Shown piece by piece: positions 18,573-29,173 of a stretch of 64,000 nucleotides of DNA (position 1 is the stretch's first letter; each line of letters begins with the position of its first letter). Origin of the DNA: Methylotenera sp. (GTDB lineage Bacteria > Pseudomonadota > Gammaproteobacteria > Burkholderiales > Methylophilaceae); contig NZ_JAURYU010000049.1 of assembly GCF_030653755.1 (NCBI RefSeq), positions 1 through 64,000 on the forward strand, given 5' to 3'. The position numbers and the translations under genes are program-made. Under the pieces are notes generated by a model. That model worked only from the letters and a program-made list of their open reading frames with translations, was not told where the DNA came from and did no database searches.

Positions 18573-20177
18573 ATGGCCGATAATACGCTATTTCAAAATC
18601 TTACTGCGCAGAGCGAACTATCCCTCCAAGCGCGTACGATTCGTATTATTAATGTTTTTAGGTTCCTATTAAGCTTAACATTTGTACTTTTCTCCTTATA
18701 TACAGGTCAGGAGAACTGGGGTGACAATCAAGCAGCATCCTTGTTCTTTAGCCTTTCCTTAGCATACTCACTTTTCAGTCTAACCTTACTAATTGTTGCG
18801 CCGCTAAAGTCTTCCGCACTGGTCTTTTTTAATCCAGTACAAATCATTATTGATATATTTTTTATTATTTTAATTATGCATGCGATGGGCGGCATACAAA
18901 GCGGCTTAGGCCTATTGCTCATTATCACCATTGTTACAGCTAGCTTGGTTAGCAACGGTCGGCTAGCGTTATTTTATGCCGCCATTGCAACGATTGGTTT
19001 ATTGCTTGAGCAAAGCTATCAAATAGCAAAATGGGACTTGCCAATTTCAGTCTACAGCCAGCCTGCCATGCTGAGCTTAAGTTGCTTTGCTACCGCTTGG
19101 CTGGGATATAGCTTTGCTAAACGAATCATGCAGAGTGAAGCACTTGCTTCCGCACGTGGTGTCGATCTAGAGAATCTAGCCCAAGTTAACGCACTGATTA
19201 CGGAAGAAATGCAGGATGGTGTCATTGTCATTGATCAGTCTTTGAATATCCGCCACTACAATTCACAAGCAATATCGCTACTCGCCTTAACCAAAAATAA
19301 TAGCGATGAATCGTTTCAATTGAGTGGTGATGTTACGGAAATAGGTCAATTATTTGCACGCTGGATGCATGCAGAAAGCATCAATGAGAATCTCATTATT
19401 TCTATTAATAATAAAGAGTTAAAACTAAGATTCGAACCAATTAACCAGGAAAATCGCCTTCATGGCGCCGTTGTATTTATTCAGGACTGGAGCCTAATGC
19501 AGTCAGCCGCACAGCAATCTAAGCTGGCAGCTTTAGGAAGGCTGACCGCTAACATCGCCCATGAAATACGCAATCCACTTAGTGCGATTAGCCATGCTAA
19601 CCAGTTATTGCAGGAAGAAAATTTTAGTCCGCAGAATAAGCGCATGTTAGAAATTGTTGCGGACAATATTCAACGCATCGACCAAATTATTAAAGACGTA
19701 CTAGAACTTAATCGTCGCGACCGCACTAACCAAGAGAAATTGCCCCTTAACCAATTCATTCTTGATTTTTACACGCAATTTTGTGCTGTAGAAAAGATAC
19801 CCCCTTCACATTTTCAAATGTCATCATTTAAAGACTCATTATTTGTTACCTATGACCAACGCCATTTAATGCAGATTCTATGGAATTTGTGTAAAAATGG
19901 CTGGGAACATAGCCATAAACAAATGGGCAGCTTAAAGTTAAGTTGTACAAAAAATGGACGCGCTGGTTTAAACTTAGAGGTTATCGATGATGGTGAAGGT
20001 GTTGCAGAAGAAAATCGCAACAAGCTCTTTGAGCCTTTTTACACAACCAAGACAACAGGGAATGGTTTAGGCCTTTATATTTCACGCGAGCTTGCCGAAG
20101 CTAACGGTTCGCGCCTAAGCTACCAGAAGCTAGATTCAGGTAGTGCATTTATACTTCAATTACAAACGATCAACTAA
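18573..20177 (+). CDS. pilS: Sensor histidine kinase, PilS-like
   Basis: N-terminal TM helices, H-box TANIAHEIRNPLSAISHANQLL, ATPase G boxes; followed by pilR. Confidence 0.88.
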   Translation: MADNTLFQNLTAQSELSLQARTIRIINVFRFLLSLTFVLFSLYTGQENWGDNQAASLFFSLSLAYSLFSLTLLIVAPLKSSALVFFNPVQIIIDIFFIILIMHAMGGIQSGLGLLLIITIVTASLVSNGRLALFYAAIATIGLLLEQSYQIAKWDLPISVYSQPAMLSLSCFATAWLGYSFAKRIMQSEALASARGVDLENLAQVNALITEEMQDGVIVIDQSLNIRHYNSQAISLLALTKNNSDESFQLSGDVTEIGQLFARWMHAESINENLIISINNKELKLRFEPINQENRLHGAVVFIQDWSLMQSAAQQSKLAALGRLTANIAHEIRNPLSAISHANQLLQEENFSPQNKRMLEIVADNIQRIDQIIKDVLELNRRDRTNQEKLPLNQFILDFYTQFCAVEKIPPSHFQMSSFKDSLFVTYDQRHLMQILWNLCKNGWEHSHKQMGSLKLSCTKNGRAGLNLEVIDDGEGVAEENRNKLFEPFYTTKTTGNGLGLYISRELAEANGSRLSYQKLDSGSAFILQLQTIN

Positions 20178-20208
20178 TACCACAATCTATTAAGGGCCAT
20201 ATTTTAGT

Positions 20209-21612
20209 ATGCAACAAAGACCTAGCTGCTTAATTGTTGATGACGAAACAGATATCCGTGAACTACTAGCCATGACACTAGAGCGCATGGATGTTGAAAC
20301 ATACAGTGCTAGTAGCTTTGAAGAAGCTAAGACCATGCTCAAACTACGCACTTATGCCTTATGCCTAACCGACATGCAAATGCCGAACGGTACCGGTCTA
20401 GACCTTGTTAATTATATTAATGAATTTCACCTAGGCTTGCCAGTTGCTGTCATCACCGCTCACGCAAGTGCTGACAATGCTGTTTGTGCGCTCAAAGCTG
20501 GCGCTTTTGACTACCTCGCCAAACCGATATCACTCAAACAACTACGCCCCGTCATTGAGTCTGCGCTTAAGCTAAGCGCAGGGTCTGGTCAAATTACACC
20601 CAATACCTTAGAAATGATTGGTAATTCTGAGCCAATTCAACATGTGCGTAATATGATTGCTAAAGTATCACGTAGCCAGGCCCCTGTTTACATCAGTGGC
20701 GAATCTGGCAGTGGTAAAGAATTAGCAGCCAAACTGATTCATCAAAACAGTTCACGTGTTGATGGTGCGTTTATCGCCGTCAATTGTGGGGCAATTCCTG
20801 AAAATTTAATGGAAAGTGAGTTCTTCGGATATAAAAAAGGCGCTTTCACAGGTGCAAATCAAGATAAAGAAGGGTTATTCCAAGCCGCCAATGGCGGGAC
20901 ACTCTTTTTAGATGAAGTTGCTGACTTACCGCTTGCGATGCAGGTAAAGCTACTAAGAGCGATTCAAGAAAAAAAAGTACGAATGGTAGGTGGTACCAAC
21001 GAAGATGCTGTGGATGTACGCATCATTAGTGCAACGCATAAGAACTTAACGGAGATGATGGATGCTGGTCAATTTAGGAAAGACTTGTATTACCGTCTGA
21101 ACGTGATTCAACTCAAAATGCCAGCGCTACGTGATCGCCCAACAGATATCCCGTTACTCACCGAAATGTTACTCAACAAACTTTGTCAGGCTCAACATAT
21201 TGCAACCCCTAAGATTGATACCAAAGCTCAGGAATACATTTCAAGCCTAACGTTTTCGGGCAATGTACGTGAACTAGAAAACATGTTGGAACGTGCGCTT
21301 GCATTATGTGATGGCCAAACCATTAACGTTGAGGACGTGCTGACTGATGGCAGCACACATACAGAGGGCAATGCTTCACGTGCGGTGTTTGACAGCAGTC
21401 ATTCTGGTGAAGTCAATCTAACTGATTACCTTGAAGAGGTAGAAAAAAAGGCAATTATTCAAGCGCTGGATAAAACCAATAACAACAAAACTGCGGCGGC
21501 TAAACTGCTCGGCGTCACCTTTCGGACATTACGTTATCGACTTGCGAAACTAGGCCTCTCAAAGGACAGTGATATAGATGATTTAGCTGATCCTGAAGAT
21601 CAAAATAACTAG
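20209..21612 (+). CDS. pilR: Sigma-54 dependent response regulator, PilR-like
   Basis: REC domain, GESGSGKELAAKLIH Walker A, GAFTGA, Fis-type HTH. Confidence 0.9.
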   Translation: MQQRPSCLIVDDETDIRELLAMTLERMDVETYSASSFEEAKTMLKLRTYALCLTDMQMPNGTGLDLVNYINEFHLGLPVAVITAHASADNAVCALKAGAFDYLAKPISLKQLRPVIESALKLSAGSGQITPNTLEMIGNSEPIQHVRNMIAKVSRSQAPVYISGESGSGKELAAKLIHQNSSRVDGAFIAVNCGAIPENLMESEFFGYKKGAFTGANQDKEGLFQAANGGTLFLDEVADLPLAMQVKLLRAIQEKKVRMVGGTNEDAVDVRIISATHKNLTEMMDAGQFRKDLYYRLNVIQLKMPALRDRPTDIPLLTEMLLNKLCQAQHIATPKIDTKAQEYISSLTFSGNVRELENMLERALALCDGQTINVEDVLTDGSTHTEGNASRAVFDSSHSGEVNLTDYLEEVEKKAIIQALDKTNNNKTAAAKLLGVTFRTLRYRLAKLGLSKDSDIDDLADPEDQNN

Positions 21613-21669
21613 CAATCCGCAGAACTAAAGATCAATAGAACTAATTCTAACTTTAGCAAATCACACAGC

Positions 21670-21698
21670 TGATGCTGTGGTATTTATTCACAGCATCA
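21670..21698. terminator. Hairpin between convergent pilR and cation antiporter genes
   Basis: TGATGCTGTG gtatttatt CACAGCATCA; no strong U tract. Confidence 0.45.
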
Positions 21699-21710
21699 TC
21701 AATCAAAAGC

Positions 21711-22712
21711 TTAAGCGAATACTAGCACCAGATAAGTCACATAAATGGCACCATTGACTAACAAGTGCCAAACACGCAAACCACCTTTATGTACCAAATA
21801 GCGTAGCCACATCGCAGCAATAAGTGTTAATACAATCCCTAGCAATACCTCACGACGTGGCACCCAAGGCGTGAGCATGATACCGATTGCTGGTAATAAT
21901 GTACCCTGAAACACCATTGCACCTGTAATATTACCAAAGGCCAGTGTGTCCTTACCTTTGCGTATCCATAAAATACTATTTACTTTTTCAGGGAGCTCAG
22001 TCGCTATGGGAATAATCAATAGAGAGAGTAACAAGGCTGAAATACCAAGTAATTGAGATGCATCTTCTACGCCATGAATAAAGCCTTTAGCACCGCCTAC
22101 TAGTAATGCTAAACCCAAAAACAATTGTAATGAGATGACTACCATATTGTTTGGAAGTCCTAGCTTGCATAAAAACATATAGCCACCAGCCTCAGTAGCG
22201 TGTCCTTCTTCAACCAGTGATTTTGATGCGCGCAACGTCAACATGACATAAACAAAGTAAATCATCACCATGCAAAAGCCCAAGCCATAACGAACAACGG
22301 CTAGGCTATGTGGTACAAACATGGCAATAGCAGCAAAACTAAATGCAATAATGAAAAAGTTAAGGTCACGCGCAAGCCCAGTACGCTCAGGTCTTAAATG
22401 TCCATGTGTACCTCTGCGGTGCCAAACTGACACAGCCATGAGGCAAATAGAAAGCGTTGCTAACATCAACGGCGCACCCAAAATAGCACCTACACCTATC
22501 TCTTCATTGGTCGCTGCATTTTGCGTACCTGCTAGCAATGCTAGTAAAGGCACAGAAGTTTCTGGCAGTGCTGTGCCTACCGCCGCAAATAGAGAACCCG
22601 TCACGCCTTCTGAAATACCTAATTTTTCACCTAAATGTTCAAGCGCATTGGTAAATACCTCTGCGGCAATCAAAATCACAATTAGCATCACTAACAACTC
22701 TAAAAATACCAT
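21711..22712 (-). CDS. Sodium/calcium exchanger family antiporter
   Basis: Membrane protein; GVTGSLFAAVGTALPETSVPLLAL and IPIATELPEKVNSILWIRKGKDTLAFGNITGAMVFQG repeats. Confidence 0.88.
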   Translation of the reverse strand: MVFLELLVMLIVILIAAEVFTNALEHLGEKLGISEGVTGSLFAAVGTALPETSVPLLALLAGTQNAATNEEIGVGAILGAPLMLATLSICLMAVSVWHRRGTHGHLRPERTGLARDLNFFIIAFSFAAIAMFVPHSLAVVRYGLGFCMVMIYFVYVMLTLRASKSLVEEGHATEAGGYMFLCKLGLPNNMVVISLQLFLGLALLVGGAKGFIHGVEDASQLLGISALLLSLLIIPIATELPEKVNSILWIRKGKDTLAFGNITGAMVFQGTLLPAIGIMLTPWVPRREVLLGIVLTLIAAMWLRYLVHKGGLRVWHLLVNGAIYVTYLVLVFA

Positions 22713-22789
22713 GTTGGCTTTCTCTAATTCTAAGTATTACTTCATTAATGTTGGCATTTTAAACTGAACTCAGCATAAAATTAGCAATC

Positions 22790-23332
22790 ATGGAAAATTA
22801 CGTTATCAATAATGATGGTTTCGTGGCGCAAGCGCAGCAAATTGCGTCGCCTAATTTTGACGCACGACCAGAAGAAGAGGTCAGCTTAGTTGTGATTCAC
22901 AACATCAGCCTACCTCCTAGCCAATATGGAGGTAATGGCATTATTGAGCTATTTACCAATCAACTTAACCCCGATGAACACCCTTATTATGCTGGCATTT
23001 ATACACAGAAAGTGTCCGCACACTTTCTGATTAGACGTGACGGTACATTAATACAGTTTGTATCGTGCCTGAATAGAGCTTGGCATGCTGGCAAATCCAG
23101 CTGGCAATCACGTGAACGTTGTAACGATTTCTCGGTCGGAATAGAGCTTGAGGGGTCTGACTATGAAGCTTTTGACGAAGCGCAGTACCAAACCCTCAAT
23201 AAATTAGTGGCTTGCCTTAACAGTAGCTATCCGATTCAAGCTATAGTAGGGCATTCAGATATTGCGCCAGACCGAAAAACTGACCCTGGCCCATATTTTG
23301 ACTGGCAAAAATTAACACACCATCATCATTAA
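22790..23332 (+). CDS. ampD: 1,6-anhydro-N-acetylmuramyl-L-alanine amidase
   Basis: LVVIHNISLPPSQYGG, SAHFLIRRDGTLIQFV, NDFSVGIELEGSDYEAF, GHSDIAPDRKTDPGPYFDW. Confidence 0.95.
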   Translation: MENYVINNDGFVAQAQQIASPNFDARPEEEVSLVVIHNISLPPSQYGGNGIIELFTNQLNPDEHPYYAGIYTQKVSAHFLIRRDGTLIQFVSCLNRAWHAGKSSWQSRERCNDFSVGIELEGSDYEAFDEAQYQTLNKLVACLNSSYPIQAIVGHSDIAPDRKTDPGPYFDWQKLTHHHH

Positions 23333-23345
23333 AAATTACCAATTT

Positions 23346-24431
23346 ATGCAAAGAATTTTTAGCCTGACTTTATTAACCTTGTTCTCTAGCATACTCTTCG
23401 GCTGTGGGGCAAGCGATGAAAATGCGCAAGCACCTAATAAAAATGGACCAAAGCCTACATTAGTAACGGTTGCATCAGTCCAAGACGCACCTGTTGAAAT
23501 AACGGAAGAGGGAATCGGCTCGCTGGAAGGCTTAGTCGACCCCACGCTTAAAGCAGAGGTTGCCGCACGTATCATTAAAGTATTTGTCAGCCCAGGTGAT
23601 ACGGTAAAACAAGGGCAACTTATCGCGACACTAGACCCTACAGCTTTTAATTTACAAGAGCGAGAAGCGCAGGCTGAGGTGGCACGGATTGAAGCACTTC
23701 TGAACAATCAGTCAAAAACTGTTGCTAGAAATCAAGCCTTAGTCGATAAAAAGTTTATCTCACAAAATGCTGTTGATACCAGCTTGGCTGATCAAAGTGT
23801 ACTTAAAGAGCAGTTGGTTGCAGCCAAAGCACGCATCAATACGATTCGTAACAGCACTGGAAAAACAAGAATCTTTGCACCCACGGATGGTGTAGTGGAA
23901 AATAAGATTGTAGACACTGGCGAGTACGTGAATGTTGGAGATCCGATAGTACAAATCATTTCAAATAAACTATTGCGTGCTTATATTCCTTTTCCAGAGC
24001 GTGTCGGCACACAGTTAAAAGCAGGCTTAAAACTAAGACTCACCACACCTACAAGCAACACCGCTGTTGAAACCGTCATTCGTGAACTTAAGCCATTAAT
24101 TACGGCAAGTAATCGTACAATTATTGCAATTGCTGACGTGAAAAATGTAGCAGGATGGCAAGCTGGCGCTAGCGTCAATGCCAGTGTCATTTTGGCAGAG
24201 CGCGCTTCTGCAATCATGATACCTGAGCAAAGCGTGGTATTACGCCCAGCTGGGCAAGTCGTCTACGTTGTAAAAGACAACATCGCTCATCAGGTAATTG
24301 TTACAACAGGTTTACGGAAAAATGGCTTAGTTGAAGTGACTGATGGTATCAGTGAGAACGATGTCGTTGCTGTAGATGGTGCAGGCTTCTTAACCGATCA
24401 GGCAGAGGTCAAAATTGCCAGTAAACCATAA
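23346..24431 (+). CDS. RND efflux periplasmic adaptor (MFP)
   Basis: Lipoprotein signal, biotinyl-lipoyl-like repeats, RIFAPTDGVVENKIVDTGEYVNVGDPIVQI. Confidence 0.92.
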   Translation: MQRIFSLTLLTLFSSILFGCGASDENAQAPNKNGPKPTLVTVASVQDAPVEITEEGIGSLEGLVDPTLKAEVAARIIKVFVSPGDTVKQGQLIATLDPTAFNLQEREAQAEVARIEALLNNQSKTVARNQALVDKKFISQNAVDTSLADQSVLKEQLVAAKARINTIRNSTGKTRIFAPTDGVVENKIVDTGEYVNVGDPIVQIISNKLLRAYIPFPERVGTQLKAGLKLRLTTPTSNTAVETVIRELKPLITASNRTIIAIADVKNVAGWQAGASVNASVILAERASAIMIPEQSVVLRPAGQVVYVVKDNIAHQVIVTTGLRKNGLVEVTDGISENDVVAVDGAGFLTDQAEVKIASKP

Positions 24432-24464
24432 CAATATCACCATAAATATTGATACTTTTACCCC

Positions 24465-27400
24465 ATGACGCTACCTGAACTCTCTATTAAACGCCATGTG
24501 CTTGCCTGGATGTTATCTGGCGTCATCGTGCTATTCGGCATTATCTCGTATAACCGTATTGGTGTAGATCGCCTCCCTGCGATTGATTTCCCAATTATTA
24601 TGGTAACGACTACATTACGTGGCGCTAACCCTGACGTCGTTGACACCAGCATCACGAGTATTATTGAATCTGCTATCAACACCACACCTGGCATTGAACA
24701 TATTCAGTCATCTTCTTCTCCTGGTGTTTCTAGCATTAGCATCACATTCTCTTTAGACAAAGATATTGATGTTGCTTATAACGAAGTACAAGCTAAAGTA
24801 AATCAGGTGTTACGACGCTTACCCAACGACACCGACCCGCCATCAGTGCAAAAAGTGGATACCAATGCTGCCGCTGTGATTTGGCTAGCCCTAAGCGGTG
24901 ACCGCACCATCCAGCAGCTCAACCTGTACGCAAATAATGTGTTAAAGAAGAAATTTGAAACCATTAACGGCGTAGGCGAAGTCTCTATCGGTGGACGTCG
25001 TGATCGTGTGATTCGTATTAATGTAAGCCCCGAACGTATGGCCGCTTACAAGCTTGCAGCATCGGACTTAATCAGCGCATTTAACCGCGAGCATATTCAA
25101 TTACCAGGTGGGTTTTTAGTAAGCTCACAGGCGGAGCAGCTATTAAAGCTAGACCTTGAGTTTCATGACATTAACGATTTATCCAATTTAATTATCACCA
25201 CTAAAGACGGCGTGCCAATTCGGCTAAAAGATGTGGCCGATGTCGAAGATGGCCTCACCGACAACCGCCAAATTGCCCGATACAATGGCAAGCCTACTGT
25301 CGGCTTAGGGATGGTTAAGATTGCCAATGCCAATACGGTTGAGATTATTAAAGAAGTAGAGCGCAGGCTAGAACAAGATATTCGCCCCAACCTGCCACCT
25401 GGCCTCAACCTAGAAATCTCGACCAATGATTCTATCTTTATTAATCAAATGGTCGCATCACTCAAAGAGCACTTAGTTGAAGGTACTTTATTTGCCGCCT
25501 TAATTGTGCTGATTTTCATGCGCTCGTTCAGTTCCACCCTCATGATTTGCCTAGAGATACCAGTATCACTATTAGGTGCAATCGCAGTGATGTATTTTGC
25601 AGGCTACACCTTCAACAGCATGACCTTACTTGCACTACTACTGCTGATTGGCGTGGTGGTCGATGATGCAATTGTGGTACGTGAAAGTATTCTGCGGCAT
25701 ATGTCGGGAGAGGTGGGTGAGGTACTAAGCCCTGCTGACCTAAAGAACCCTAGTAAAGTGGCATTATTCCGCTCTCAGGCCACCAAGAATGGTAGTAACG
25801 AAGTCGTGTTTGCTGTACTGGCATCATCATTATCACTGGTATGTATATTTGCACCTGTGATTTTCATGAACGGTGTGATCGGGATGTTCTTTAAATCTTT
25901 TGCGGTTGTTGTGACATTTGGTGTACTCGTTTCGCTATTCGTTTCACTCACACTGACACCTATGCTTTGCTCGCGCTACTTAAGCGTCACGCATAAGGAG
26001 AATGCTGCATACCGCGTCACTGGGCGCGGGTTGGACTATTTAGATACACAATATAAAAAGCTACTAAAGGTAACACTGAATCATCGGGGGGTTGTGCTCA
26101 TATTCACCGCAGTATTTGTGGTGGTATCAGGTTATCTATCCCTTAAATATGTAGAAAAAGACTTTGTGCCAGAGTCAGATGAAAGCAGCTTTAGTATCAG
26201 CCTAAAAACACCATTAGGCTCTAGCATTGATTACACCGATTCTAGACTCCAGATGGTTGAAGCGATATTAAAAAATCATCCTGATGAGGTAGATAGCTAC
26301 TTTTCATCGATAGGCACAGGCTCGCGCGGTCAAGTCAATGAGGGACGAGTTAACGTACGCCTAAAACCCAAAGAGTTGAGAGTAAAAAGCCAGCAAGCGT
26401 TAATCAAAGAAATTAAAGTTGAACTCGATCAGATTCCTGGCGCACGTGCACTACCTGCACCCGCATCAGTGGTGCGTGGGCAACGTTCTGAGAAACTCCA
26501 GTTCAATTTAACAGGCAACAACCTGCAAGAACTGGGACGAATATCTAAGTTATTGCAACAATCACTGGGCAATAATCCAGAAATGGGTAGGGTCGACTTA
26601 GACGTACAGCTAGATTTACCACAGCTCAATGTAGAAATTGATCGTGCACGTGCCGCAACACTAGGGCTCAATGCACAAGAGATTGCTTCGGCGGTCAGCC
26701 TATATGCTGGTGGCGTTAATGTTGCAAAATACAATGAAGCCTCAGGTGATGGGCAACGCTATGACGTGCGTATTAAAGCCGCCGAAGGGGATTTAACTAA
26801 CATCACTGATTTAAGTAAAATTTACCTGAGAAGTGAAGGTGGTGAGTTAGTGCGCCTTGATGCCGTTGCGAAATTTAATCAGGAACTTGGTCCTGCCGTG
26901 ATTGGTCGCTATGACCTGCAATATGCAGTTAATTTTTATGCTAACCCCAATATGCCACTGGGTGAAGCCGTTGATTTAGTAAAAACAACAGCAGCCACTA
27001 TCGTACCGCCTGAGTACACCCTAAAACTCACAGGCCAGGCGGAGGAATTTGGTAAGACGTTTAAAAATATACAGTTTGTATTTCTACTTGCCTTTGTTTT
27101 ACTGTACATGGTGTTAGCAAGCCAGTTCAACTCATTCGTTCAGCCTTTACTTGTGATGCTGGCACAACCACTGGCCATTATCGGTGGCCTGATTGCATTG
27201 CTTATCTCAGGAGACAGCCTCAACATGTATTCGATGATTGGCTTGGTTCTGCTCATAGGCTTGGTGGCCAAAAATTCGATTCTCTTGGTAGATTTAACCA
27301 ATCAGCTGTTAGATAAAGTAAGAGAAAGTGGTGAAGTGATTAACAAAATGCGTATTAATGCAGCACTGAGCGAAGCTTGCCCTGTGCGTCTGCGTCCAGT

Positions 27401-27620
27401 ATTAATGACTTCTCTCACCATCATCTTAGCGTTACTGCCTGCTGCAATGGGCTTGGGTGCTGGCTCTGAAACAAACAAGCCGCTATCTGTTGCCATCATC
27501 GGCGGCATGATTTCATCCACACTACTCACTTTGGTGGTTGTCCCAGCTGCCTATTCCTTGCTCATCGGCTGGATCAGCCAGCGCAACTCTGGCCACCACA
27601 ATACAGAGCAAAATTCTTAA
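24465..27620 (+). CDS. RND efflux permease (AcrB/HAE1-type)
   Basis: 1051 aa; GVVVDDAIVVRESI and GLVLLIGLVAKNSILLVD motifs. Confidence 0.95.
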   Translation: MTLPELSIKRHVLAWMLSGVIVLFGIISYNRIGVDRLPAIDFPIIMVTTTLRGANPDVVDTSITSIIESAINTTPGIEHIQSSSSPGVSSISITFSLDKDIDVAYNEVQAKVNQVLRRLPNDTDPPSVQKVDTNAAAVIWLALSGDRTIQQLNLYANNVLKKKFETINGVGEVSIGGRRDRVIRINVSPERMAAYKLAASDLISAFNREHIQLPGGFLVSSQAEQLLKLDLEFHDINDLSNLIITTKDGVPIRLKDVADVEDGLTDNRQIARYNGKPTVGLGMVKIANANTVEIIKEVERRLEQDIRPNLPPGLNLEISTNDSIFINQMVASLKEHLVEGTLFAALIVLIFMRSFSSTLMICLEIPVSLLGAIAVMYFAGYTFNSMTLLALLLLIGVVVDDAIVVRESILRHMSGEVGEVLSPADLKNPSKVALFRSQATKNGSNEVVFAVLASSLSLVCIFAPVIFMNGVIGMFFKSFAVVVTFGVLVSLFVSLTLTPMLCSRYLSVTHKENAAYRVTGRGLDYLDTQYKKLLKVTLNHRGVVLIFTAVFVVVSGYLSLKYVEKDFVPESDESSFSISLKTPLGSSIDYTDSRLQMVEAILKNHPDEVDSYFSSIGTGSRGQVNEGRVNVRLKPKELRVKSQQALIKEIKVELDQIPGARALPAPASVVRGQRSEKLQFNLTGNNLQELGRISKLLQQSLGNNPEMGRVDLDVQLDLPQLNVEIDRARAATLGLNAQEIASAVSLYAGGVNVAKYNEASGDGQRYDVRIKAAEGDLTNITDLSKIYLRSEGGELVRLDAVAKFNQELGPAVIGRYDLQYAVNFYANPNMPLGEAVDLVKTTAATIVPPEYTLKLTGQAEEFGKTFKNIQFVFLLAFVLLYMVLASQFNSFVQPLLVMLAQPLAIIGGLIALLISGDSLNMYSMIGLVLLIGLVAKNSILLVDLTNQLLDKVRESGEVINKMRINAALSEACPVRLRPVLMTSLTIILALLPAAMGLGAGSETNKPLSVAIIGGMISSTLLTLVVVPAAYSLLIGWISQRNSGHHNTEQNS

Positions 27621-27841
27621 AGACAGTAAAATTGCTGGCACCGCTGTCTTAATTTAATTCGCCATGCAAGCATAAATCTATCATATAAATTATCATTAAT
27701 TAGCGACTTTTATCTTTACCATTCAATAAGTTGAATGCTACTATTTGACCGCCATTTGTATTACTTGCTTATGAAAGTGATCGGTTTAATCAAAAGATTA
27801 AGCATGTGTCCATATAAAAAATAACCAATAAGGGAGCATCA

Positions 27842-29173
27842 ATGTCAAATCGTCAAACGCCTGTTGTATTCACAGGCAGAGCAGGTGAGTACTTTGGTAT
27901 TTGGATTGTCAACTTACTATTGTCCATCGTCACTTTAGGGATTTATTCCGCATGGGCAAAGGTACGTCGAATTAAATATTTCTATAACAACACACTGATT
28001 GACGGTGTGGGTTTTGATTATCATGCAAGTCCGATTGCGATTCTTAAAGGGCGCATCATCGCAGTGATACTGTTTGTACTTTATCAAGTACTTGCTGGTT
28101 TTAGCCCAATCGCAGCAGTTATTCTATTGATCGCATTTTTATTTGCTTTACCTTGGATTGTGATACGCGGACTAACATTTAATGCGCGTAACGCTAGCCA
28201 TCGTGGTTTAAGGTTTGACTTTGATGGCAGCTACCTTCAGGCAGCCCTCGCATTTATTGTGTATCCAGTTTTAGTGGTCATCACATTAGGGCTTGCTTTA
28301 CCGTTTGTTGCACAACGCGTTAATCAATTTGCATTTAATCACCACAAGTTCGGCCTGAGCCGCTTCCAGATGCAAGCCTTAGTAAAAGACTTTTACATGG
28401 TTTATCTGAAACTAGCCGCTGTTATATTGGCGATTAGTTTAGCCATCTATTTAGGCATTAGTAGCTTAGTCAGCAGTGACAAACATGGCACTGTCGGCGT
28501 TAAGCAACAACAGCAGTTACTACAAGCACATACCAATATGGCAGGCGCTGGCTTTGTCAAAGTAGCTGATACTGGTGAAACACCAGTAGAGGAATATGCC
28601 AATGAAGCATATGTAGCAGAGGACCAGTCTACAACAGACTTCCTCAAAGACTTGAGCCCAGAGGATCGGGCTGAATTTGAGGCGCAAATGCAAGCATACG
28701 AAGCACAAATCCAAGAGGCTGAATCCAAAGCGGGTGAAAGTGTTAAAAAAGAAAATCCGATTGAGAAAATGTTTGGCCCGTATGCTGCAATGCTAGGGCC
28801 TATGATATATGCTATTTTTCTGGGTATCGCCTTACTTTATATGTCCATGATTTTCTTAATCACCGCTTACATAAAATCCAGAATTACCAACCTTATCTGG
28901 AACAACACTTCGCTTGAACATATTTCGTTTAACAGCAATCTACGCATGCGCGACTTAGTATGGTTGTATTTCTCCAATACGATTATTCTTTTCCTAACAT
29001 TAGGTTTAGCAACTCCTTGGGCACAAATCAGAATGGCACGTTATCGGGCTGAGCGCTTAGCATTAACAGGCGAAACAGACTGGGATAAATTTGTGGGTGA
29101 GAAAAAAGAAATGTCACGCGCTATGGGCGAAGAAATTGCCGAGATGTTTGATGTAGACCTTTCCTTTGGTTAA
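27842..29173 (+). CDS. YjgN/DUF898 family membrane protein
   Basis: FTGRAGEYFGIWIVNLLLSIVTLGIYSAWAKVRRIKYFYNNTLIDGVGFDYHASPIAILKGRIIA. Confidence 0.92.
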   Translation: MSNRQTPVVFTGRAGEYFGIWIVNLLLSIVTLGIYSAWAKVRRIKYFYNNTLIDGVGFDYHASPIAILKGRIIAVILFVLYQVLAGFSPIAAVILLIAFLFALPWIVIRGLTFNARNASHRGLRFDFDGSYLQAALAFIVYPVLVVITLGLALPFVAQRVNQFAFNHHKFGLSRFQMQALVKDFYMVYLKLAAVILAISLAIYLGISSLVSSDKHGTVGVKQQQQLLQAHTNMAGAGFVKVADTGETPVEEYANEAYVAEDQSTTDFLKDLSPEDRAEFEAQMQAYEAQIQEAESKAGESVKKENPIEKMFGPYAAMLGPMIYAIFLGIALLYMSMIFLITAYIKSRITNLIWNNTSLEHISFNSNLRMRDLVWLYFSNTIILFLTLGLATPWAQIRMARYRAERLALTGETDWDKFVGEKKEMSRAMGEEIAEMFDVDLSFG

